From contig NC_081405.1 of assembly GCF_030272615.1 (NCBI RefSeq), forward strand, positions 650,704,920-650,768,919: 64,000 nt of DNA. The letters run 5' to 3'. Under the pieces are notes generated by a model that was not told where the DNA came from, did not search any database, and was given only the letters and a program-made list of their open reading frames with translations. This document shows, piece after piece, positions 10,708 to 22,599 of the stretch; positions within the stretch are counted from its first letter, which is position 1; every line of letters starts with the position of its first letter. The translations under genes were made by a program, and so were the position numbers. This DNA comes from Cryptomeria japonica (taxonomy: Eukaryota; Streptophyta; Pinopsida; Cupressales; Cupressaceae).

Positions 10708-12238
10708 GTGGTGAGACCTGTAGTACTTGATAACCAAGTAAATTGGCAGGTCTTTGATTCTAATCAACAGATTGTGAACTTCCTGCAAGATGAAGTAGAG
10801 TTCTCCCATAAGAAGCAGGGCATACTACAAGACCAGTATGGAGATCAAATCATACAGATCGACTCTAACAAGTTGCCCAAGGGGCTGATCACCTTGGAGG
10901 ACATCTTCAACCATGATGATCAAATGAAAGGGAAAGCAATGAACCTGGCTACCAAGAAAGGAGACTACAAATCAATAGCCATGGCGGAAGGAAAATCTCT
11001 CAATTTGGGGAAGGTATGTTACCAATTAGATCAAAATACTTTTGTAAATCTCTATCAAGAGTATAGTGATATTTTTGCTTTTACATGTGAGGATCTAAAA
11101 GGGTTTGAACCTAGTTTAGCTCAGAATACAAAAGAGTTAGATCCCAATGCTAAATTAGTTAGACAAAAGAAAAGGCCTGCAAATCCCAAAATTGAGCCTT
11201 TGATAAGGAGAGAGCTATCCAAACTTATAGAATCTAACATTATTTTTCCAATTAAGCATTCCTCTTGGGTAGCCAATATTGTTCCAATTAGGAAGAAAAA
11301 TGAGAAAATCAGATTGTGTGTATACTTTAGGGACCTCAACAGAGCCTCCCTTAAGAATCATTACTCCCTCCCTTCCATGGAACAAATTTTAGCCAAAGCT
11401 AGTGGCTCTAAAATATTTTCATTCTTGGATGGATACTCGGGGTATAACTAAATTTTAATCCAAGAATCCAACCAATACAAGACTGCACTGACTAATAAAT
11501 AGGGCACTTATGCCTTTTAGACTAACCATTGTAGGTGCAAATTTTCAAAGGGCCATGGATATGGCTTTTAAGGGAGTATTAGCAGAACTTGTGATAGTAT
11601 ATCTTGATGATATTATTATATACTCTAAGCATGTAGTAGATCACTTTTCTCACCTTGAGCAAGTATTCAAAAGGTGCAGGGAATATGGCGTGTCCTTGAA
11701 TCCCAACAAGTGTGTATTTACCATTGATCAGGTAAAATTACTTGGACATATTGCATCCAAAGATGGTCTGGCCATAGACCCAGAGAGAGTGGAAGCCATT
11801 GTGTCTCTTCCACTTCCACATCACAAGAAAGGACTTCAAAGCTTCCTTGGAAGAATCAACTTTGTCATAAGGTTTATCCCAAACCTTGCAGCTTTGGTTA
11901 AGCCTCTCATAGCCATGCTAAAGAAGGACTTGCCCTTCAAATGGACCAATGAAGGGAAGGAGGCCTTTGATCAGATCAAGCAAGCCATTGCTCAGGGTCC
12001 TACCTTTGTAAATCCTAATAATGAGAAGGATTTCATCCTTTATACATTGGGAAGAGATGCAAGTATATCTGATGTCCTAACACAGTTAAACCAGGATGAT
12101 TCGGAGCAGCCCATAGCCTTTTTCAGTGAAGGCCTAAAGGACTATGAACTCAGGTACAACTATGTGGAAAAAGAAGTCATCACAGTTGTGAGAGCACTAA
12201 AAAAGTTCAGACATGTGATCTCAAACAACAAGATCTAG
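10708..12238 (+). pseudogene. T1 reverse transcriptase and gypsy RNase H
   Basis: The first segment (10708-11451) holds the RT N-terminal half: LIESNIIFPIKHSSWVANI, KIRLCVYFRDLNRASLK and FSFLDGYSGYN, ending at TAA where related RTs have Gln. The second segment (11510-12238) is in another frame and begins MPFRLT with FQRAMDMAF. It has the active site VYLDDIIIYSK, LLGHIASKDG, QSFLGRINF and an RNase H start with PIAFFSEGLKDYELRY. About 14 bases seem to be missing between two TATGC repeats near 11510. TAG near 11501 replaces an expected Trp. Confidence 0.9.
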
Positions 12239-12456
12239 CTCCTAGTCCTACATGCAAACGTTAAGGATTTCCTTCTCAATAAGGATATAGGTGAGAAGAG
12301 AGCTGGGTTGATCACTAAGGTCATGGAGTATGACCTTGACATAAAAATTCCCAGGTTAGTGAGAGGAAGAGGACTCTGTGAGTAGTTCAATTCATCTTTT
12401 GGGAAAGAGTCAGAGACCTCCCTCTTGATAACCAAAGAGATGCACAAACTGGTTGG

Positions 12457-13685
12457 TTGGAAGTTATGTCTGCCTTCTTAAGGGATGGTAGCCATCCTTC
12501 TCACTTTGATAGAACCAAGAGAAGGAATATCAGATTGCAGTCCATCCCTTATGCCTTAGTGGATGGCATATTATTCAAAAGAGCCCTGGATGGTGTCTTG
12601 TTGACATGCATCCAGGGAGATCAGACCAATGGGTTGTTAGAAGAATTTCATAATGGGCCCTCTGGTGGCCATTTCTTAGCAAGATCTACAACTATGAAGA
12701 TCATGAGAGAAGGCTATTATTGACCTTCTTTATTCGATGATGCTCACAAGTGGGCCAAGAGGTGCAAGGAGTGTGCACTTTTTGTAGAAAAACAAAGATT
12801 AGCAACCCTGCCCCTTCATCCCATTTCAATTGATCATCCCTTTGTGAAATGGGGGCTTGATTTCATTGGCCCCATCAACCTAATGTCAAGTGCAGACCAC
12901 AAGTGGATTTTGGCTATCACAAACTATTTCACAAGGTGGACAAAGGTTGTTGCTTTGAAGGATGCAAGTGAGAATTCAGTGGTTCAATTCCTTGAGGGGA
13001 TTGCAACCAGATTTGGAACCCCTTCCACCATCATATTAGATAATGCCAAGGCCTTTTGTGGGATCTCAGATAAGTCTATGGGTAGTCTAACATGATGTGT
13101 TTATGAAAACATCATCAAATTACTATCGCTAAGGAAATGGCTTAGTTGAGTCCAACAAAAATCTCATTAGAATCATCAAGAGGACTCTTGAAGACAATCA
13201 GAGGTCGTGGCACCTCAAATTAGGAACAACCTTGTGGGCCGATAGGATTACTCCCAAGAGAGCTTTGACCAACTCTGCTTTCATGCTAGTGTATGGAAGG
13301 GAAGCAAGGCTCCCCTTATCCCTTGATTTTCCTTCCCTGGACCTGACACATTAGTTGGAACTCCTAGAAAATGATGCCTTATCAGTGAGGTATGTTGAAC
13401 TTATAGATATTGAAGAGGTCAGGGAGAAAGCCAAGTAGGCTTTAAATTTCAATCAGGGGTAGGTAAAGAGATGTTTTGAAAGGAAGGCTTTTAGGGTTGG
13501 AGAAATTTTCCTAAAGTGGGATGTTGACAAGGAAAAGCCTGGGAAACATTCAAAATTTGATGCAATATGGAGTGGTCCCTATGTGATCACAGGTCGCAAG
13601 GAGGCTAATGCTTCAATTTGGTGAGACTGAGTGGTGAAGACCTTCCCATTGTAGTGAATAGCATTCACCTTAAAGCATGTGCTTA
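12457..13685 (+). pseudogene. T1 integrase, decayed
   Basis: The zinc-binding region is visible as FHNGPSGGHFLARSTT ... CKEC, broken by TGA at 12721-12723 where Trp is usual. The catalytic core has KWGLDFIGPI (first Asp), an ITNYFTRW block (usual Asp now Asn) and IILDNAKAFC (second Asp). Downstream of 13095 the frame shifts, and the Glu block NGLVES and WADRITPKRA can still be read. The C-terminal end is GIHLK-like (NSIHLKACA, stop near 13683). Confidence 0.85.
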
Positions 13686-14130
13686 AGGCAAATTCAGTTT
13701 GTATATATTTGCAATTTATGTTCTTCTACTTTCCAAGAAGTATGCGTGCACAAGCTATTCTCCAGAATGGCAAAGTTTTGACCTTTTGCAAGGGCAAAGA
13801 TTATCTTTTGCTTCAGGTTTTGACTCTACGCCCAATGGGCATCTAAGGATACTAATCAATGTGCCAAGAAGGCTTGCCATCCCCTCCGAGTCGCTAGAAA
13901 TGTTGGCATTTTTATGCCAAATCTTGCAGGGATCAATTCCAGGATTTCAATGTGGCTAACACTTCGTGCTAACCAAGACCAATAACACTTTGTGTTATCA
14001 GTCTCAGTAGAGTTAGCTGCTTCTTCATAGTTTTTCAAATTAATATAACATGAGGGTTGTATGATGTGTCAATAACAGGTCGTGTTATTGACCACCGAGG
14101 TGGGATCTAGTCGGCTAAGTGTTTGGCAAG
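13686..14130 (+). other. T1 3' non-coding region with three short inverted repeats
   Basis: No ORF is supported. A TGTTGG at 13899 is a possible start of the 3' LTR. Three inverted repeats lie close together: CTAACACTTCGTGCTAA near 13950, ATAACAC/GTGTTAT near 13982 and AATAACA/TGTTATT near 14072. Confidence 0.5.
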
Positions 14131-15035
14131 GTTTTGATCTCATGGGATAAGGTCTTGTAGGATAAGAGAGAAAAGATAAAGCTTGGACCGCTTATCCTAT
14201 GGAGATAAATGAAGACAGTTGAGACTGTGCGGGATAAGAAAAGCAAAAAATAAAAGTGCAAAGTGGGCCCTAGTTCTTTTTCGAGTTGACCGGGTCAGGA
14301 AATCAACTCACTTACGTTCAACCAGCTAGAGGGGCTCCTGGTTGTCAGCGTTATGATTTGCCCATTCCTCTTACCATTTGCGGTATTTTTGAATATAACA
14401 AGTAGAGGCTATGTGATAAGAATTTTCAAAGGCAAGGAGTATCTCCTCTCTTATCCTGCGAAGTGAAAAAAATGCATCAAAGAGGCCGCGACATAAGAGA
14501 AGTAAAAGGTGGGCAGACTTTTGGCTTATCCCATGAGGTGAAACAAAGAGAAAACCTTATCCCATGGGATAAGGTCCCGCAGGATAAGGAAACACATAAG
14601 ACAAAGTAAATCAAAGAAACTCTTATCCCGCAGAACAAATATGGGCACAAAGCAATGTCGCGGGATAAGGAGTAAACATAAACTAAAAAGAAAGCAAAGA
14701 CCTTAAGGCTTATCCCGTGAGGTTGAGCAAAGGCATCAAAGGTCCTGTGGGATAAGGAAACAAGAGTAAATCAAATAAACTCTTATCCCACGAGGCAAAT
14801 ATGGGCACAAAGCGATGGCGTAGGATAAGGAGCAAACATAAACTACAAAGAAAGCAAAGACCTTAAGGCTTATCCCATGAGGTTGAGCAAAGGAATCAAA
14901 GGTCCCGTAGGATAAGGAAACAAGAGTAAATCAAAGAAACTCTTATCTCGCGGGAGGAAACAAAGACACAAGTGGTCCTGCGGGATAAGAAACAAGGAAG
15001 AATCAAAGCAAAATTCTTATCCCGCGAGGTTAAAA
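14130..15035 (+). repeat. T1 tandem repeat array with alternating GGATAAGG and CTTATCC
   Basis: GGATAAGGAAAC-containing units start at 14582, 14750 and 14910 (periods 168 and 160 bp), with older degenerate copies upstream. Within each unit GGGATAAGG alternates with its complement CCTTATCCC, so the array is full of potential stems. A perfect 22-bp palindrome sits at 14554-14575. Hypervariable tandem repeats between integrase and 3' LTR are known in Tat-lineage elements. Confidence 0.8.
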
Positions 15036-16067
15036 GGGACCCATGGAGATGTTGCGAGTTAAGAATACAATGCAGTCAGCGGTAAACATAACCAAGGATA
15101 CGTGGACCTGGGGTGACATGTCGACCAATTATGGTCGTCGGATCTTCATAAAGGCTCGATCTGATGATCATGTTTTAATCATCGATTGGGCCTACTGGAG
15201 GCCTAGATGGAGAGATATTATGTCACCATCTTCGTGCAAATCTCTTAGATCAACGGTCAACATTTGAATTCATGGAGGTCATTGGCATTTGAACTTTGTA
15301 GGTGAGTTGTTGTCGACCTAACTGTTGAGATGTTCTTCCTCCTCAAGTCGGCACCTCATATCTGATCTGGTCACCCTCCAACCACCAAATTTGCTCGTCA
15401 TTACTTCAGACGCAACCCTGCAGGCCATTTTTCAGATGCCACCATTCCCTCTAAAATGTTGGATACAAATTTTTGTCCCTATAAGTGTGCTCAACCATGC
15501 TTGTTGACAGGTATTACTTCACTGAGGGTTGTTTTTCGTGCTTCCAAAGATAGAGGAAAAGCTTGCAGAGATGACACAACATGCCATCAGATCTCGGATA
15601 TGATCTCTCCCTCTCCTTTGATATTTTTGTAACCTAACTTGGGTGGGGCTAGGGTTTTCTCAATGTAACCATTTGAGTTATGCCTGAACTATAATGAAAA
15701 TTCTGTACATTTTTCTCAGGTTCTTCTCCCTTCTTTTCTCATGCAAAATTCTTATGTTTATCTGCACTTGTAAAGTTCTGCCTTTCCCTTACATGAATAG
15801 AATTCACTTGTTTTGCCTCCTTTCAGTTCAGACAATCTGTGTATTTCTTGTACCTCTTTGTCTAAGTGCATTTTAATTTGTTTCCTGAGTATAGATGATT
15901 ATGTTGATTCCTTGTGGATATCATATGTGAACTGGATTGGTTCCTCATGCTATCTTATAAATACCAACCTTCACTATGCACTTTAGGGGCTGGTTAAGAT
16001 AAGAAATTGTGCATACTTGGGTAGTCTTATTCATTCTCTATGTAGTTATAAGATGGAGAGATCATCA
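15036..16067 (+). promoter_or_regulatory. probable T1 3' LTR U3 with TATA box
   Basis: No coding potential is seen. CTTATAAATACC at about 15952-15963 is a good TATA box about 100 bases upstream of the block shared with the 5' LTR remnant, so this region is most likely U3. The left LTR boundary is not certain. Confidence 0.5.
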
Positions 16068-16325
16068 TTTCAATCTGGGTGTAAACCCTTTTCCTTTCTT
16101 TCCTGCAACCCTTCTCTTTATCCCTTTTCCCTATCAAACCATAGATTAGTTTTATTAGTGTTGGGATAATCCAACACTGTGCAATCATATTGAAGAAGAA
16201 GTTGACCTTCTTCAGAGATTCAACCTCACAACAGTGCAAGCTCCCACACTTGAGAGGTTGATTCAATGTTTCACAAGGTTGGTGGTCAAGCCTGATCACT
16301 AGGGGTGCAAACTTTTGTGTTAACG
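16068..16325 (+). repeat. T1 3' LTR, segment shared with 5' remnant
   Basis: It matches 7313-7571 with about one difference per ten to fifteen bases by eye. It ends CTTTTGTGTTAACG, after which the copies diverge. Confidence 0.8.
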
Positions 16326-18286
16326 ATAATATGATATGATATAAATCCATCTAAATATTGGTAATGAATGTAAGCATTTGAATCAATCTTTGAAAGGCCT
16401 TCAAGACATAATAAAAATCTATTGTATGTAAATATGACATTACAATAAAACCCTAAATCATCAAATGATTGGTTTTCCTTGACACAATATTTCACATACC
16501 TTCATATTCAAGTCAAGTAAGAACATTATGAAAGCTAGCTCCAAATTATTGATATTGCTATTAAAAATAGATAGTAGATTGCATGAAGCTTTTTCCTACC
16601 AACAACATCTATGCATTGGTGGGACATTTATGATTCTTGTAAGTGACTTGCACAACTACCACCTATTATAGATAAACATATCTATGCATTGCACTCAGAT
16701 GCCACATTCATATGGGAACAATTCACTATAATTATTACATTACTAATAGTTTCTTGTCAACATGGTGATAGTCAAACTCAAATGGACTTTCGTCAAACAT
16801 TACAAAACATGCATAATGTAGAAATAATTAAAAAATATTGGGAATCAATAATGAATCACATGAAAATATTAACTATAAAATAATAAGAAAGAATAATTTG
16901 ACCAGTTGATGCGCCTATTTTTTATAAATGATTTAGTACGGATACAAAAAAAATGCTCAAATTACTAGGTATTCCTATTAGAGGCTAATGAACCAACAAC
17001 TCGTGTCATGTAGAGGCTAATGAACCATATTAACAACAAAACCATGCATTCAAATAAGACTTGTGAATCGATCTCTTGGAGAGACAATAGATATTGTGTA
17101 TATAGTTGGCCCTAAAACACTTGATTTACCTTTGTATTTATTGGTGCAATGTGATAATTGCAACGATTGAACTTGGAACCAAGATGACCAAAAGAATATA
17201 TACCTATAATACCCATATATCTAGGCAATCATAAACAAAATCCACTATCCATGGCATGGGAAGTTATCATATATAAATCCTAAGTACTAACACTAAAAAA
17301 AACAATTGATATAGGTACAACAAAAATAAAAAGGCTTAAATTTTATAGATATATCTCTAGAGTTAAATCATTAAATGGTCTTGAATAGAACCACCATTCT
17401 CCTTTGATCAATATTCAAGAATGAAAAAAAAATCATACACGATTATTAAAAACAAAAAAGATTCCCAACTATATGTAGTCTCATTATAATGAGCATAGGT
17501 ACACAATTTTCAATGTAGCCTTCTCTAGATAAAGTTTCAATTTATTCTTTTTGTTACCATCTTCATAGTATATACTTTACAAAAAGAAATTCAAACCTAA
17601 TTTACATGTTGAACACTACCGAATGCTGAGAGGAACCATGTGAAATAGCATACACTTTAAATTTGGTCAAATTAAACCTTTAGCACAATATTCATTCCAT
17701 TCACCATATGTATGAAAGCAAATAACATAAACACTAGAAGCAATCACACAAGTACACCAAATTTTTTTACATGGAAAACCCAAGAAGGAAAATACCATGA
17801 TGAGAATCACACTCACAATATAGATATAAATGATTATAATAATTAGGCCACATGCCACAGAGCTCACTACTCTATACTTCCTAGGTAAGGTGCACAACCT
17901 TAGGGCAAGATACTAGGACTTACTTGAAGATCACTTCTGTTGGGAAATATACTTGATAGTCTCAAATAATATAATATCAGAAGATTGAACTGGCAGAAAA
18001 TTGCATCTAGTGGAATGCAAATTGCAGTTCACAGGTTAAAGCACATCTGAAACATCCTTCATGTCTACTCTATCACACATCCAAATCAATGTATAACTTC
18101 ACTATATCTATAGCCTTTGTATCTTTTTCTTTATATTGATTTTGTCCTTTATATACCATCTGCAACACTTAGAACACTAATAGGTTAGCCAAGAGTCGAT
18201 GAAATGTGTATAAGAAATTGTCAACCCCAATAACAATCGCCAATACAAATCTAGAAGGAAAAAGAAACATGTGAAGGACCAAATCA
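16326..18286. other. unassigned AT-rich region
   Basis: Stops are frequent in all frames and no protein domain is recognised. At about 17760-17800 there is a block (TTTTTACATGGAAAACCCAA then GAAGGAAAA) resembling the conserved CATGGAAACCCAACTAGGAAAAA block of the copia-1/2 LTRs, so an old related LTR may lie around 17690-17950. Confidence 0.45.
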
Positions 18287-18291
18287 CGTCG

Positions 18292-19082
18292 TGAAGTAGT
18301 CACCGGTTAGGAGGGACCTCAAAGAGATCAAACCAGACCAGTCAACAAGAGTAAACACAATGGAAACACAAAGATATGATGGATGCAATACATAACAGAT
18401 TGATGTATTTCATGAAAACTGATTACAACCAACCGGTAACAACTGGGTTACAACATAACCGGCTCACAAGCCTGTAGAGCATGCTCAAAATACAAAATAG
18501 ATCACAAACGAGACCTTCAATCTTAAGATCTATCTTATACACTTAGTCTAGTTAATTGATTCTTCAATTGTTACATTCTAATGCCCAATTACAATGATTT
18601 ATACAATCCAGGGGGATCTGGTCGACCCAAAAAGGGATCAAAACCCGAAGAACAAGACCTAACTTGTAAAATCAACAAGGTCGACCTCCACCAAGAGATT
18701 CCTCCAGAAAATCCAAAGGATGAAGTGTAGATCATGGGAAAAGGCTGACCACACGCTAAGAAACATCAAAATCAATGCCCAAGGCTCTGCAAGCTTCGGA
18801 AGGGGTTCTGGTAGATCACCAAAATAGGTCCAGGCAACCGGTAAAAGGAAACTGTCAAGGAGACCGATAGCGATAACTTGCCGAAAAATGATCCAAATGT
18901 GATGTAGTCTAGAAATAAGAAAGATGATCAAGTCTTTAAGTAGAATCCAACTCCACATGATCCGGTGAGCCAAAACCGGGACACACAAAGAAATGTTGAA
19001 ACTGCAAACAAAAAGCAAAATAAAAAGGAAAATGTTTTTGGTTGATGCAAGATTGCTATGAACCAGGGATGCTCCTGCATCA
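18292..19082 (-). repeat. G1 3' LTR (791 bp)
   Basis: On the plus strand it starts TGAAGTAGTCACCGG and ends CTCCTGCATCA. It matches the split 5' LTR, which has a 26-base length difference near 24245-24280. At 18938-18960 it contains AAGTAGAATCCAACTCCACA uninterrupted, the site at which copia-2 entered the other LTR. No clear polypurine tract was found next to it. Confidence 0.9.
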
Positions 19083-19140
19083 GACATCTGGGGCTATTGA
19101 AAAAAAGTGAGCCTCTCACTTTGCTAAGGTCAGAGGAAAA

Positions 19141-19277
19141 CCAAGGTTGTCTACCTCTACCCGAGAAATCCAAGATGAATCCTCAACTAGTCTATCCTTC
19201 CACTTCACAAGATACTCCCTATACTGACTGCTCTGGGTACTACGCCCAATCCTACTATCCAAAATATCTTCAATCTA
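19141..19277 (-). pseudogene. G1 chromodomain
   Basis: Reading minus, the segment after the integrase C-terminus gives IEDILDSRIGRSTQSSQYRE followed by YLVKWKDRLVEDSSWISRVE. This is the aromatic-cage chromodomain pattern (YLVKWK, then E-D/S-WI). Such domains tether chromovirus integrase to modified histone H3. Two stops precede it (after ADLEK and after KEPD). It is too broken to appear as a long ORF. Confidence 0.85.
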
Positions 19278-19379
19278 GTCAGGTTCCTTTCGGGGCAACT
19301 ATTTCTCCAAGTCTGCAATACTGTCCTCACTGAATTCTGGTTCATGATACTTATGAAGGTCTGCAATATTAAAAATAGG

Positions 19380-20259
19380 TGAAATACTCAAACTATCTGG
19401 TAACTCCACTTTATATGCATTCCCAGAATTGAACTTCCTCAAAATCCTACAAGGTCCAAACTTTTTCATCTACAATTTATTATAAGTTCCAACTGGGAAT
19501 CTCTCTGTTCTCAGATATACCATCACTTCATCACCAGCTTCAAATTCCTTGTCTCCTCTTCTCATCTTCCTTCTCCTTATACTTGTTGTTCATGTCCTCC
19601 AAATGTTGCTTAACCTGAATATGCAAGGTTGCCATGTGATTTGCAAAGTCTTCTGCTTCTGAACTTCTCTGGTCTTCATTGCTAATATCCCTTAATTCTA
19701 ATATACCTCTAGGATGCACTCCGGTAACAATCTCAAAAGGTGTTCTTCTGGTACTCCTATTTACTGAATTGTTGTAGGCAAACTTTGCTTGTGCAAGGAT
19801 CAAATCCCAACTATCAATTTTATCTCCAACTAAACATCTCAATGAATTTCCCAAGCTCTGGTTAAATACATCTATACGTCCATTAGTCTGTGCATGCAAG
19901 GTAGAACTGAACTTCAAATCTATCTTCCAAAGTGTTCTCCAAAAATATCCAACAAACTTAGTGTCTCTATCTGAAACTATTCTCTTAGGTAATCCATGCA
20001 ATCTCACTACTTCCTTGAAAAATAGGTCTGTCACATGTAATGCATCTGATGTCTTCTAACAAGGTATGAAATGAGCCATCTTCGAGAATCTATCCACTAC
20101 CACAAATATAGAATCATTCCCTCTCGGTGTTTTAGGTAATCCAAGTATGAAATCCATGCTTATATCTTCCCAAGGTCTTACCGACACTGTCAAAGGTTTA
20201 TACAATCCCACATTCTGACTACTACCCTTTGCAACTTGACAAACTCTACAACTTTGCAC
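19380..20259 (-). pseudogene. G1 integrase
   Basis: It begins with the zinc-finger Cys pair ([11 protein letters not shown]) and the core start [20 protein letters not shown] with [12 protein letters not shown]. After a TAG near 20054 come SDRDTKFVGYFW (second Asp) and a LHAQTNGRIDVFNQSL block, where the catalytic Glu of TNGQTE is replaced. The AYNNSVNRSTRRTPFEIVTG block follows. In a shifted frame the end reads DEVMVYLRTERFPVGTYNKL and FNIADLHKY. This order and spacing fit a chromoviral integrase. Confidence 0.9.
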
Positions 20260-20318
20260 ATATCTCTTAACATCCTTATGAATCTGGGGCCAAAAGTACT
20301 ACTCACTCACCAATGCTA

Positions 20319-20540
20319 CTATTTTGTCAATACCAAAATGTCCAGTAATCCTCCACTATGTTTCTCCTTTATCAGATTCTCCCTAATAGAACTCTTAGGT
20401 ATGCACAATTGAACTCTTCTGAATAATATCCCATCCTGAATGAAGTAATCCAACGACTTGCTCCTATCTACCATTACCGGTTCTCTACATGCTTTCCAAG
20501 GTTTTGGAAAATCTGGGTCATCATCATACAAGGTCTTCAA
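20319..20540 (-). pseudogene. G1 RNase H to integrase linker
   Basis: A short open piece reading DPDFPKPWKACREPV, then DYFIQDGILFRRVQLCIPKS and IREKLIKE-like text. It matches the connector between RNase H and the integrase zinc finger in plant chromoviruses. It lies in a different frame from both neighbours. Confidence 0.75.
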
Positions 20541-20725
20541 ATCTTCAAATCCTATACTGTCACTCTCATCTCTGTCAGCAGATTCCTTCTCCTACTCAAT
20601 GTATCAACAACTTTGTTAGATTTTCCACTTCTATGCTTCAACACAAAGGTGTAACTGTACAATAATTCTACCCATCTCATATGTTTCTGATTCAACTTAC
20701 TCTGACTGTTCAAATACTACAAAGC

Positions 20726-21757
20726 TTAATGATCTATATACAAAACAAACTCCTTAGGCAATAGGTAATGTCTCCACTTCTTCAAGGCTTGAACTATGGC
20801 ATAAAACTCTTGATCATACACTGAATATCTCCTCCGAGAATCATTCAAATTCTCACTGAAATAAGATACTGCTCTCCCTTCCTGACTCAAGACTGCTCCT
20901 ATTGTTGTTCCAATTGCATCACAATCCACTTGAAATACTTAATTAAAATCCGGTAAAGATAACACAAGTTGCTCAATCACTTTTTGCTTCAATATTTGAA
21001 AACTTTTTTTTGCTATGGTGGTCCACTTGAATTCCTTCCGATCTCCTCTCATGGTCTCAGTCATAGGGTTACAAACTGAACTAAAATTTCTAATGATCTT
21101 CTGGTAGAAACTAGCCAATCCATGAAATGATCTTACATCTCCAATGCTTTCCAGTGTAGGCCACTCAATAATTGATTTTACTTTCTCAGGGTCCATCTTC
21201 AAACCATTTTTAGTTATCACAAATCCCAAATAGACTAACTCATCCTTTATGAAAGTACACTTTTTAATATTTATCAACAAGTTTTCTTCTCTCAACCTCT
21301 ACAAAACTTGTCTCAAATGCAACAAATGCTCCTCTTTTGTCTTACTGAAAATAAGAATGTCATCCAAATATACAATAACAAACTTACCCAAGAATTTCTT
21401 CAATACTTCATTCATCAGCCTCATGAAAGTACTCGGTGCATTAGTTAACCCAAAAGGCATCACCAACCATTCATACAGTCCTTCATTTATCTTGAATGTT
21501 GTCTTCCACCCATCTCCTTCTCTGATCCTGACCTAATGATATCCACTCTTCAAATCTATCTTTGTAAAGTATTTGGCTCCATTCAAACAATCCATTATGT
21601 CATCCATCCTAGGCAAAGGAAACCAACATTTCGCTGTGATCTTGTTTATTGCTCTGGAATTAGTACACATTCTTGATTCTCTATTCTTATTAGGTGCTAA
21701 TACTATTGGTACTGCACAAGGGCTCAAACTTTCTCTGATCAAACCTTTCTTTAACAA
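20726..21757 (-). pseudogene. G1 reverse transcriptase and RNase H
   Basis: RT starts [19 protein letters not shown] and continues [27 protein letters not shown] and [12 protein letters not shown], with a stop where Gln is usual. In the same frame follow [15 protein letters not shown] and the intact active site [15 protein letters not shown], then LVYLGFVITKNGLK. RNase H reads VDCDAIGTTIGAVLSQEGR, YFSENLNDSRRRYSVYDQE and WRHYLLPKEFVLYIDH. In-frame stops occur near 21300, 20939 and 20726. Confidence 0.92.
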
Positions 21758-21802
21758 CTATTGCACTTATCTATTTAGTTCTTCATTCTTTGTCGATCTC
21801 AT

Positions 21803-22372
21803 TCAATGTGCATCTTTTTTAGGCAAACTAGCTCCGAGAACCAAGTCCATGCAATGAATGATACTTCTCATAGGTGGAAATCCATCAGGTACTTTATCTG
21901 AAATGACATCTTCAAAATCTGTCAGCAAATCTTTTATCTCTTCTGGTTGTTCCTCTTCATGCTCCAGATTCTCAGTCTTCTTAGGAATTAAGGCAAAACA
22001 CACATTCTCATGTCTCAATCCATCTAGGAATTTCCTTCCATCTACCAAACAGATTCTAGCATTCATACATACTTCATTCTTCAAAGGTTCCTCCAAGGGC
22101 AACAAGGTTTGCTTCATCCCATTGGCCACAATAGTGTATGTATTCTTCCTCCCATCATGTACTGCCTGTCTATCAAACTGCCAAGGTCTACCCAACAAAA
22201 GATGACAAATATCCATAGGCATAATATCACACAAGACTTCATCATGATAATTCCCAACTTTCAATTTCACCAAACATTGCTCACTTACTAACAACTTATG
22301 TTCATCCTGAATCCATGCTATCTGATAAGGTTTGGGGTGTTTCAATCTTTCCAAATTCAACTTATTCACCAT
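21803..22372 (-). pseudogene. G1 protease region
   Basis: It begins just after the expected catalytic DSG, with MVNKLNLERLKHPKPYQIAW. It continues with QCLVKLKVGNYHDEVLCDI and PMDICHLLLGRPWQFDR, the C-terminal half of the retropepsin fold in chromoviruses, then a linker to RT. The catalytic Asp region lies upstream in decayed sequence. Confidence 0.82.
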
Positions 22373-22599
22373 CTCTTCTAAAACAAGATTATTTGAACTA
22401 CACTATTAATAACAACTTTACAAAACTTATTGGATACCTTACATCTGATCTTGAACAAATTATTTCTCTACAAGGGCTCTTCATCTCTTTCGGTATGACA
22501 CAAAGCTCTCCTCATCATCAACAATTCTCCATCTTCCGATTTATTGTCTGATCTAGTGGGTTTTTCTTCCACCACTGCTACTCTTTCGGTATTCTCTAT

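Larger units (their letters stand above)
7313..16325 (+). mobile_element. T1, Tat-like Ty3/gypsy retrotransposon (5' LTR truncated)
   Basis: A plus-strand element with a repeated LTR segment at 7313-7571 and 16068-16325. Domains run gag, protease, archaeal-type RNase H, RT, RNase H, integrase. It has numerous stops and at least three frame changes. Assignment to the Tat group rests on the second RNase H, the RT blocks DLNRASL and DGYSGYN, and the long repeat-rich 3' non-coding region. It is flanked on the left by copia-1 and on the right by unassigned DNA. Confidence 0.85.

Noticed and set aside
18659-19173. Two overlapping minus-strand ORFs of 142 and 81 codons
   Set aside because: They lie within the G1 LTR and its junction; the real signal is the short chromodomain at 19141-19277 and the rest is non-coding LTR.
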